Origin: Bacteroidales bacterium
GTDB taxonomy: Bacteria > Bacteroidota > Bacteroidia > Bacteroidales > UBA7960
Assembly (NCBI GenBank): GCA_007120675.1
Contig: SKNE01000057.1
Span: 1 to 12,188, forward strand
Length of the DNA: 12,188 bases
Direction of reading: 5' to 3'
Shown here: positions 6,755-12,188 of the stretch, in pieces
How positions within the stretch are numbered: the stretch's first letter is position 1
Layout of the letters: each line of letters begins with the position of its first letter
The notes under the pieces: generated by a model
What the model saw: the letters and a program-made list of their open reading frames with translations, nothing else
Database searches by the model: none
Told to the model about the DNA's origin: nothing
Position numbers and translations under genes: made by a program

Positions 6755-8089
6755 CTATCCCCGTTCACGGATCATCTTGCCCACGCGGTTTTTCCCCACG
6801 CGGATATGGTCCAGCAGCGGTTTCCCGGACGGACAGATATACAGGCATGAACCGCATTCCATGCAGTCCATGATGCGCTCGTCTTCGCACTCTTCCAGGC
6901 GTTTCTTGTCTGCCAGGGCAGCCAGCAGGTAAGGTTCCAGTCCCATTGGACAGATAGTGAGGCACCTTGCGCAGCGTATACAGTTTTGCTCGGGCGGCCT
7001 GATCGATTCGGCGCCGGTGAAAACCAATATCCCGGACGTCCCCTTGCTCACCGGCACCTCCAGGTCGTTGAGTGCCTTGCCCATCATGGGGCCGCCGTTC
7101 ACCACCTTGGCCGTATCTTCCGGGAGTCCCCCCGCAGCCTCGATCAGCTGGGATACGGGCGTCCCGATCCGCACCATGAAATTGGCGGGGTTTTTCACTG
7201 AGCTGCCACTCACGGTGACCACCCGTTCAATGAGTGGCTTGTTTTTCTGCACCGCTTCATAGACGGCGACGGCCGTCCCCACATTATGCACCACGCAGCC
7301 CACCTCGATGGGCAACTTACCCGATGGCACTTCACGGTTCACCAGGGCTTTGATCAACTGTTTTTCTGCACCCTGCGGGTATTTCACCTGCAGGGCCTGC
7401 ACGCTGATCCCCGGGTAGTCGGCGGCCAGTTTTGCCAAATGCGCCAGGGCGTCAGGCTTGTTATTCTCCACACCGATGATGGCCTTTTCAACACCCAGTG
7501 CTTTCATCTGCAAACCAATGCCAACCATCAGCTCCTCCCCCTTCTCAAGCATCACCCGGTGGTCAGCCGTCAGGCAGGGTTCACATTCAACCCCGTTGAT
7601 GATGAGGTATTCAGCGGCTTTCCCCTTGGGCACCATCATCTTCACGTGGCTCGGGAAGGTGGCACCTCCCATGCCCACCACCCCCATCTCCTGGATCTTT
7701 TTGGTGATCTCCCTGGCATCCAGGCTGCACTCCCTGACCAGCCCCTGGTCCCTGTCGATCCCTTCCAGCCATTCATCCCCTTCAACCTGTATGATGATGG
7801 ACTTCCGGCGGTAGCCACTTGTATCGGTTACCGTGTCAATCTTTGTCACCTTGCCCGATACCGACGCATGGATATTGGCCGAGATGAATGCCTCACCCTT
7901 GGCGATGAGCTGTCCACATAACACCTGGTCGCCCCTTTTCACCACGGGTACCGCCGGCACGCCCAGGTGCTGTGAGAGTGGAATGGCGGCCATCTTGGGC
8001 GGGTCGAGCCGCTGGATGGCTCCCTTTTCTGCCAGTTTATTTTCCGGGGGGTGAACCCCTCCCATAACAAAAGTCTTCAGTTGCTGCAT
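6755..8089 (-). CDS. rnfC: Rnf complex NADH-binding subunit RnfC
   Basis: This 444-residue protein sits on the cytoplasmic side. In order it has the N-terminal barrel-sandwich (K-T-F-V-M-G-G-V-H-P-P-E-N-K), the glycine-rich nucleotide region G-V-V-G-M-G-G-A-T-F-P (136-146) and N-G-V-E-C-E-P-C-L-T-A-D (165-176). An SLBB-like segment and two [4Fe-4S] motifs follow: Cys370, 373, 376, 380 and Cys409, 412, 415, 419, the latter ending the protein. It is the NADH/FMN module that exchanges electrons with NAD+. The length matches the short, compact RnfC of Bacteroidota and Clostridia and lacks the long Ala/Lys-rich tail of the enterobacterial protein. GGAAG lies a few bases before the ATG. The gap from rnfB is 56 bp. 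Confidence 0.97.
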   Translation of the reverse strand: MQQLKTFVMGGVHPPENKLAEKGAIQRLDPPKMAAIPLSQHLGVPAVPVVKRGDQVLCGQLIAKGEAFISANIHASVSGKVTKIDTVTDTSGYRRKSIIIQVEGDEWLEGIDRDQGLVRECSLDAREITKKIQEMGVVGMGGATFPSHVKMMVPKGKAAEYLIINGVECEPCLTADHRVMLEKGEELMVGIGLQMKALGVEKAIIGVENNKPDALAHLAKLAADYPGISVQALQVKYPQGAEKQLIKALVNREVPSGKLPIEVGCVVHNVGTAVAVYEAVQKNKPLIERVVTVSGSSVKNPANFMVRIGTPVSQLIEAAGGLPEDTAKVVNGGPMMGKALNDLEVPVSKGTSGILVFTGAESIRPPEQNCIRCARCLTICPMGLEPYLLAALADKKRLEECEDERIMDCMECGSCLYICPSGKPLLDHIRVGKNRVGKMIRERG

Positions 8090-8145
8090 ATTCTTCCGTT
8101 TGTGTTATCTCCGGGTGCTTCGGTACGCACACCCACTTTCCCCGG

Positions 8146-9015
8146 CTAAGTGGTGGCCGGCGCTTCTTCGGCTTTTTTCTTGCGCACGGGGAAATTCAGT
8201 TCATGAATGGCATTGGTCGGACAGACGGGGGGACATTTCCGGCAGAGGGTGCACTTGTCGTAATCGATGTACGCCAGGTTGTCCTGCAGGGTGATGGCAT
8301 CGAACTTGCATTCTTTGACACATTTTCCGCATCCAATGCAGGCCACTTTACAGTTTTTCCTGGCCACGCCCCCTTTTTCCTTGTTGATGCAGGAAACGAA
8401 GATGCGCCTGTCCTTTTTCCCTTTTTTGCGCATCTCGATGATGTTTCTCGGGCACTCTTTTACGCAAGCCTCGCAGGCCACACATTTGTCGTCGAGTATC
8501 ACTGGCAGGCCTGTTTGCTGATCCATGTACATGGCATCAAAGGTGCAGGCAGTCACGCAGTCGCCGCAACCCAGGCAACCGTGGGGACACCCGCCCTCAC
8601 CGGCATAGAGGGTGTGGGCGAATGCACAGGTCATGAGGCTGTTGTAGCGCACCTTGGGCGGTGCCAGTTCGCGGCTGCCACTGCAGCGCAGCACGGCGAT
8701 CATCGGCGTGCTTTCCCCTGCCTCCCAGCCCATGGCTTTGGCGATGTCCTGCATCACGTCACTGCCGCCGGGGGGACAATTGAAGCCCTCCAGTTTTTCA
8801 GCCTTCACAATGGCTTCGGCCAGCGCGCGACAACCCGCCAGTCCGCAACCGCCGCAATTGGCCCCGGGCAAGAGTTCCTCCACCTGGTCAATACGCGGAT
8901 CCTCTATGACCTTGAATTTCTGGGCCACCAAAAACAGGACAATGGCCGCCACACCACCGATGGCTCCCAGGGAAACAACTGAAAATAAGGTGATTTCGTT
9001 TAATAATTCGTTCAC
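8146..9015 (-). CDS. rnfB: Rnf complex ferredoxin-type subunit RnfB
   Basis: This 289-residue protein is the electron entry point that takes electrons from reduced ferredoxin. It has an N-terminal membrane helix (about 10-31) and the Fe-S domain L-P-G-A-N-C-G-G-C-G-L-A-G-C with Cys54, 57, 62 and 80. Four ferredoxin-type sites follow: Cys147/150/153/157, Cys178/181/184/188, Cys226/229/232/236 and Cys255/258/261/265. That makes five cluster motifs, as in the long RnfB forms, whereas the enterobacterial protein has fewer. The C-terminus is a charged tail rich in Lys, Glu and Ala. The start codon is GTG at 9015-9013, fixed by GGAG 2 bases upstream and by the conserved N-terminus; no ATG fits. It is the first gene of the operon and has a structured leader. 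Confidence 0.97.
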   Translation of the reverse strand: MNELLNEITLFSVVSLGAIGGVAAIVLFLVAQKFKVIEDPRIDQVEELLPGANCGGCGLAGCRALAEAIVKAEKLEGFNCPPGGSDVMQDIAKAMGWEAGESTPMIAVLRCSGSRELAPPKVRYNSLMTCAFAHTLYAGEGGCPHGCLGCGDCVTACTFDAMYMDQQTGLPVILDDKCVACEACVKECPRNIIEMRKKGKKDRRIFVSCINKEKGGVARKNCKVACIGCGKCVKECKFDAITLQDNLAYIDYDKCTLCRKCPPVCPTNAIHELNFPVRKKKAEEAPATT

Positions 9016-9045
9016 TGCTCCAGGTTTTGTTAGTGAAAGAAGAAA

Positions 9046-9067
9046 GCTGCAATGATTGCATTGCAGC
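9046..9067 (-). promoter_or_regulatory. Stem-loop with U-rich tail in the rnf leader (possible attenuator)
   Basis: GCTGCAATG (9046-9054) and CATTGCAGC (9059-9067) are exact reverse complements with a 4-base loop, a 9-bp perfect stem. In the direction of rnf transcription the stem is followed by TTTCTTCTTTC, which gives an imperfect but U-rich tail. It sits 30 bp before the rnfB GTG and downstream of the predicted start of transcription. It could be a conditional terminator, an mRNA-stabilising hairpin or a DNA-binding site. Confidence 0.5.
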
Positions 9068-9068
9068 G

Positions 9069-9093
9069 TTGTGAAATGAGAATCACATCACAA
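9069..9093. promoter_or_regulatory. 25-bp dyad, candidate operator of the rnf operon
   Basis: Outer arms TTGTGA (9069-9074) and TCACAA (9088-9093) and inner arms TGA (9077-9079) and TCA (9083-9085) are placed with exact symmetry around three central bases. Nine of eleven positions per arm are complementary. The dyad lies 4 bp downstream of the -7 box, covering the expected +1, which is where a repressor would bind. TGTGA/TCACA halves recall CRP/FNR-family sites, but the spacing differs from those. It abuts the 9046-9067 stem-loop, so as RNA it would also give tandem hairpins. Confidence 0.45.
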
Positions 9094-9097
9094 GAGG

Positions 9098-9105
9098 CAA
9101 AAATA
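9098..9105 (-). promoter_or_regulatory. Candidate -7 box of the rnf promoter
   Basis: Read on the minus strand this is TATTTTTG, a perfect TAnnTTTG. It lies about 83 bp upstream of the rnfB start. No good TTG/TTTG -33 box is visible at the usual distance, so the promoter could depend on an activator. The rest of the 286-bp gap (9016-9301) holds the leader structures described separately and the ispG terminator. Confidence 0.45.
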
Positions 9106-9199
9106 GAAAACATAATGAAACCGGGGAGCTTCCGGACGGCTTTTCACGGGTTTATAAAGGTCTTATTATGACGCAGATACAAAGCCGCATGTGGGGTGT

Positions 9200-9227
9200 A
9201 AAAAAAAGCCAGCTGATTATCAGCGGG
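9200..9227 (-). terminator. Intrinsic terminator of ispG
   Basis: On the minus strand CC-GCTGA pairs with TCAGC-GG with one mismatch and a 3-base loop. One C and then eight T follow (plus-strand A tract 9200-9207). It lies about 75 bp after the ispG stop codon at 9302. A second small inverted repeat, TTTAGA (9239-9244) with TCTAAA (9250-9255), lies between ispG and this terminator. Confidence 0.6.
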
Positions 9228-9301
9228 GTACAAACTTGTTTAGAATAACTCTAAATTTTCGGGCCAGGTCATTGGTTTGCAACGCACAGGGGCTGGAAAT
9301 A

Positions 9302-10669
9302 TCAGGCAAGAATTGCTTGGAGCGTGGAGATGGCCTCATCGGCGGGCAGGTTCTTTCTCAGCAGTCGCCTGCCACGGTATAAGTTGAGTTTGCCTTTTCC
9401 CGCAACGATGAATCCATAATCGGCATCCGCCATCTCTCCAGGACCGTTCACCATGCATCCCATGACGGCGATACGCAGTCCGGGGTAGCCTGACAGATGC
9501 TCTTTTACCTGCATCAGCAATTCCGCCATATCCACCGCTACCCTGGCGCAGGCGGGGCAGCTGATAAATTCTGTTTCGTAGGGACGAATCCCACCCGCCT
9601 GCATGATGCGGGCCGCCAGCTCCAGGGCGGCTGACTTCAGTGGCGGCGGACCCTCAACCACTACCTCCTTACAGGGATGGAGGGCATTGCAGGGGCGGAA
9701 GACTTCATCGGTGGCCAGGACATACTGGCAAACTGCGTCGACAACCAGGTCATCCACGGAGGTGGCTTCAGATATAATGCGCAGCACCCCCTCCCGGTCA
9801 AGCGGTGGTCCTTTGGGTTGGCTGGATGGCGTAGCGTATTGACTGGCATGCCTTATGAGGCTTTCGCCAAAGGCGATCTCTTCACTGGCTCCTTCCGTAA
9901 GGCTCACCCGCAGGGTGGAGCCGATGCCCTGGAGCAGCAGGGGCAACAGGGCCATGGCTGATTTTACCCGGCCGGCCATGGCACTTCCCGCTTCAGTCAT
10001 TCCAATATGGAGTGGATAGGGCCGTTTTGTCCCCTTGAGCCCGCTGAAGAGCCAGCGCGAAGCCCGCACATTGTCCCCCACCCTGGCCGACTTCAATGAC
10101 AGTACCAATTGGTGAAAGCCAAGCGACTCAAACACCTGCAGGTACTCCAGGGCTGCCTCCACCATTCCTTCGGGCCCATGTCCAGCCGCTTGTCCGATGT
10201 GAGGCGGCAAGGAGCCGGCATTCACCCCCACACGCAATGCGGTGCCGTGCCGAAGGCAGGCGCCGACCAGCGGGGCCATGGCCTCACGCAATGCCTCCAG
10301 GTAGCCGGACGCGGTTCCACCGGCTGCAAGGGATCTCTTATGCCGGGGGAGAGAGAAAAAGTTTCCCGGATTGATCCTTACTTTCTCTACAATCTTTGCT
10401 GCGCCAATGGCCAGTTCGGGGCGGAAATGGATGTCGGCGGCCAGGGGCTGTTCATAGCCTGATTCCCTGATGCGTCGGTGCACCCTGTCAAGGGCCTGCA
10501 GGGATTCATTGTCGGGCACGGCCATGCGCATCAGGCGGGCGCCCGCATCAAAAGCCCCCATGCACTCCGAGGCAGTGGCTTGCACATCCCTGGTATTGCT
10601 GCGTGTCATCGACTGGATGGCCACCGGGTGATCCCCTCCCAGGCAAAGATTACCGATATGCACGTTCAT
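9302..10669 (-). CDS. ispG: 4-hydroxy-3-methylbut-2-enyl diphosphate synthase IspG (GcpE)
   Basis: IspG converts 2-C-methylerythritol 2,4-cyclodiphosphate to HMBPP, the penultimate step of the MEP isoprenoid pathway, in the cytoplasm. The TIM-barrel motifs are clear: V-A-I-Q-S-M-T (16-22), A-D-I-H-F (78-82), K-V-R-I-N-P-G-N (96-103), R-V-G-V-N-A-G-S-L, P-L-H-I-G-M-T-E-A-G (219-228) and R-V-S-L-T-E-G (254-260). The C-terminal [4Fe-4S] ligands are Cys371, Cys374, Cys405 and Glu412 (C-P-A-C, G-C-M-V-N-G-P-G-E). The barrel half is of the Bacteroidota/plant type, but the protein is 455 residues where those enzymes usually have about 600 or more. The segment between the two halves (about 275-350) is only some 75-80 residues. 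The ATG at 10669 is the only usual start codon after the in-frame stop at 10718-10720. It probably shares a transcript with the upstream phosphodiesterase gene. Confidence 0.93.
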   Translation of the reverse strand: MNVHIGNLCLGGDHPVAIQSMTRSNTRDVQATASECMGAFDAGARLMRMAVPDNESLQALDRVHRRIRESGYEQPLAADIHFRPELAIGAAKIVEKVRINPGNFFSLPRHKRSLAAGGTASGYLEALREAMAPLVGACLRHGTALRVGVNAGSLPPHIGQAAGHGPEGMVEAALEYLQVFESLGFHQLVLSLKSARVGDNVRASRWLFSGLKGTKRPYPLHIGMTEAGSAMAGRVKSAMALLPLLLQGIGSTLRVSLTEGASEEIAFGESLIRHASQYATPSSQPKGPPLDREGVLRIISEATSVDDLVVDAVCQYVLATDEVFRPCNALHPCKEVVVEGPPPLKSAALELAARIMQAGGIRPYETEFISCPACARVAVDMAELLMQVKEHLSGYPGLRIAVMGCMVNGPGEMADADYGFIVAGKGKLNLYRGRRLLRKNLPADEAISTLQAILA

Positions 10670-10733
10670 GGGTATGTGATGCGTTTTAGGCGCCTTCGTG
10701 ATCCATTTATCCTTGGGTCAGGATTGGCCGGAC

Positions 10734-11975
10734 TTACCTGGCCAGCATGCCGCTGACACGCTCCAGCTTGCCATCCACGGGGGCGGGATCCAGCTGCAGG
10801 ATCTGGGTGATGAGCGGGTAGAGGTCAACCGTCTCGATGGGACCGTGAACGTGGCCATTGCGGAAGGCGGGTCCCATGGCATAAAATATGGTATGCATAT
10901 CCTTTTTGGCGTTATCCCATCCGTGTCCCCCCCCGGTATAAAAACGTTCAGATGGCTCACCCCAGCCGATGCTCCAGGTGGAGTCGGCCAGTAACACCAG
11001 GTCGAGGGCCCTGGGGTTGTGTCCGAAATTCAACCGCCCGGGCAGTTCGCCGCTTCGCCACACATGGAGGTGTTCCACCTCCTGGAGGATGTGATAGATG
11101 CTGTCGGTCATCCCCTCCACCGGGCGCCACATCATCACGGGGTTGCCCCCGAAAGCGATATCGATCCAGTCGCGCTGGATATACTGCTCCAGGTCAATGT
11201 ACCGCTCTTTGCTTCTTTCTGTCATGCCATGGTCAGATGTCACGATGAAGTTGATCTGATCGTAGATGGGCAACGCCTTCATTTTTTCCAGAAAGACCCC
11301 AAGCAGGCTGTCCAGTTCCATGACCAGCTCATTGATCTCCGGACTGTCCGGTCCGGTCCGGTGCCCCTGGCTATCGGGCTCATGGAAGTAAAAGGTGACC
11401 AGGCGCGGTCGTTGTTCTTCAGGCAACTGCAGCCAGTGAGCCACTGTGTCGATTCGGTCCCCAAAGGGATCACGGGTGTTGTAAACTTTCCAGTAGGTGG
11501 GCTGGATCCCCTGGATGGGTGCTTCTGATCCGACCCAGAAATAGGAGGCGGCGGTCATGCCCTGCTTTTCGGCCGTGACCCATATGGGCTCTCCCCCGTA
11601 GAAGATGCCGTTCTCAACGGATTCCCTGTCGCGCATGCGATAGGTCATGTCCAGCTCGGGGCAATAGAAGTTATTGTTTACAATCCCGTGATTATCAGGA
11701 TACAGTCCGGTGGCCATCGTATAATGGTTGGGGAAGGTGTTGCTTGGGAAGGCCGGTATTACGTACTCGGCCATCACCCCCTGGTCCGCTATATAGTCCA
11801 GGTTGGGCGTGGGCACCCGCCCGGCATAATCCCACCGAAAACCATCCATGGATAACATCACCACGTAGGTATCCTTAACGGGCGACTGATGACCTGAGTG
11901 ACACTGGCTGAATGACAGCATCAGGATAATTGACAAACAAATGGTTCCCAAGGTTACCAGGTGGTTTTTCTTCAT
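10734..11975 (-). CDS. Nucleotide pyrophosphatase / phosphodiesterase (NPP family, exported)
   Basis: This 413-residue protein of the alkaline-phosphatase superfamily hydrolyses phosphodiester or pyrophosphate bonds of nucleotides or related molecules. Visible active-site residues are Asp44 (L-S-M-D-G-F-R), the nucleophile Thr80 (F-P-S-N-T-F-P-N-H-Y), Asn101, Asp201 and His205 (E-P-D-S-Q-G-H), Asp248 and His249 (S-D-H-G-M) and His351 (G-G-H-G-W-D-N). This is the full two-zinc set of bacterial NPPs. Residues 6-24 are a signal sequence. Cys25 follows F-S-Q, a poor lipobox because of the Gln, so either a lipoprotein or a cleaved periplasmic protein is possible. The stop is 64 bp before ispG on the same strand with no terminator between. 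The natural substrate is unknown. Confidence 0.9.
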   Translation of the reverse strand: MKKNHLVTLGTICLSIILMLSFSQCHSGHQSPVKDTYVVMLSMDGFRWDYAGRVPTPNLDYIADQGVMAEYVIPAFPSNTFPNHYTMATGLYPDNHGIVNNNFYCPELDMTYRMRDRESVENGIFYGGEPIWVTAEKQGMTAASYFWVGSEAPIQGIQPTYWKVYNTRDPFGDRIDTVAHWLQLPEEQRPRLVTFYFHEPDSQGHRTGPDSPEINELVMELDSLLGVFLEKMKALPIYDQINFIVTSDHGMTERSKERYIDLEQYIQRDWIDIAFGGNPVMMWRPVEGMTDSIYHILQEVEHLHVWRSGELPGRLNFGHNPRALDLVLLADSTWSIGWGEPSERFYTGGGHGWDNAKKDMHTIFYAMGPAFRNGHVHGPIETVDLYPLITQILQLDPAPVDGKLERVSGMLAR

Positions 11976-12003
11976 GGCAATGGTTTGTTGGTGAATGGAT
12001 TTA

Positions 12004-12011
12004 CAAAACTA
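12004..12011 (-). promoter_or_regulatory. Candidate -7 box for the phosphodiesterase-ispG transcript
   Basis: Read on the minus strand this is TAGTTTTG, a perfect TAnnTTTG, about 28 bp before the ATG at 11975. A TTTG lies 24 bp upstream (12039-12036), a little farther than usual for a -33 box. No other strong promoter-like element lies between here and ispG. Confidence 0.45.
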
Positions 12012-12126
12012 CATGTTTTTTTAACACCTGAATACCAAAATAGGGCCATAAGGTGCGGCCTGCACCCATCATTGTCATCCGGTTCCGGGTTGCCCTCTGA
12101 ATTGGTGCTCTCTTGGAAAAATCCCT

Positions 12127-12134
12127 TAATTTTG
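12127..12134 (+). promoter_or_regulatory. Candidate -7 box for the right-edge gene
   Basis: TAATTTTG matches TAnnTTTG exactly, with TTG at 12102-12104 about 22 bp upstream. Transcription would start near 12140, nearly on the ATG at 12141, so the mRNA would be leaderless or the true start codon lies elsewhere. Confidence 0.35.
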
Positions 12135-12140
12135 CTTGCC

Positions 12141-12188
12141 ATGGAAGGCAGGCATGCAGAGCAGATATGTCACCCCGGTATCATTGAC
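12141..12188 (+). CDS. Partial gene, possibly RseC-like (only 16 codons visible)
   Basis: An open frame starts with ATG at 12141 and runs off the window as MEGRHAEQICHPGIID. The I-x-H-x-G-I-I pattern recalls the N-terminus of RseC/MucC family proteins of Bacteroidota, which often lie next to rnfB and are thought to help reduce or regulate redox partners. This is only a resemblance over a few residues. A second open frame from 12154 (MQSRYVTPVSL...) also runs off the edge and cannot be excluded. A GGCAAG-like stretch (12137 region) gives no good ribosome-binding site. Confidence 0.3.
   Translation, partial: MEGRHAEQICHPGIID

Noticed and set aside
7286..7921. 211-codon open frame on the plus strand opposite rnfC
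   Set aside because: It overlaps the full-length, motif-complete rnfC and its His-rich translation shows no recognisable domain.
8090..8145. Hairpin in the rnfB-rnfC gap (GGGTGC with GCACACCC)
   Set aside because: The arms need a bulge and are short; there is no T tract. I see no convincing structure in this 56-bp gap.
8203..8982. 259-codon open frame on the plus strand opposite rnfB
   Set aside because: It is entirely antisense to rnfB, whose cysteine motifs are unambiguous. The long frame follows from the third-position GC bias of the real gene.

Overview
The window reads as chromosomal DNA of a Bacteroidota bacterium, probably of the Bacteroidales/Marinilabiliales type. The evidence is an IspG of the insertion-bearing Bacteroidota/plant class, an rnfBCDGEA operon, weak or absent Shine-Dalgarno sequences at several starts, and promoter-like TAnnTTTG elements (the Bacteroidota -7 box) in AT-rich gaps between GC-richer genes. 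The Rnf complex suggests an anaerobic or micro-oxic energy metabolism. I see no IS element, phage gene, CRISPR array, tRNA or rRNA.

Layout. 1-348 (minus) is the start of a PAS-domain protein cut by the window edge. An AT-rich divergent spacer (349-561) carries a 12-bp-phased repeat and leads to a membrane-anchored DUF302 protein (562-1038, plus). This gene ends at a palindrome and a strong terminator hairpin. Next, on the plus strand, are an outer-membrane beta-barrel of the alginate-export type (1232-2494) and, 16 bp later, a dihydropyrimidinase/hydantoinase-like amidohydrolase (2511-3896). These two probably form one transcript and end convergently with the rnf operon.

The centre (3937-9015, minus) is a complete six-gene rnf operon in the order rnfB-C-D-G-E-A. 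It encodes the ion-pumping ferredoxin:NAD+ oxidoreductase, and all expected Fe-S cysteines and the two flavin-attachment threonines are visible. Its leader (9016-9105) is the most structured non-coding stretch in the window. It holds a perfect TAnnTTTG box, then a 25-bp dyad lying at the predicted transcription start, then a perfect 9-bp stem-loop with a U-rich tail just ahead of rnfB.

Upstream on the same strand lie a periplasmic nucleotide pyrophosphatase/phosphodiesterase (10734-11975) and ispG (9302-10669). They may be co-transcribed and end at a good intrinsic terminator near 9200-9230. At the right edge a plus-strand reading frame starts at 12141 behind a perfect TAnnTTTG box. Its 16 visible residues vaguely recall the start of RseC-type proteins that often accompany rnf operons.

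I found no clearly new multi-gene system. The points most worth a second look are the rnf leader, the shortened central region of IspG, the porin-hydantoinase pair and the phased repeats near 416-445.
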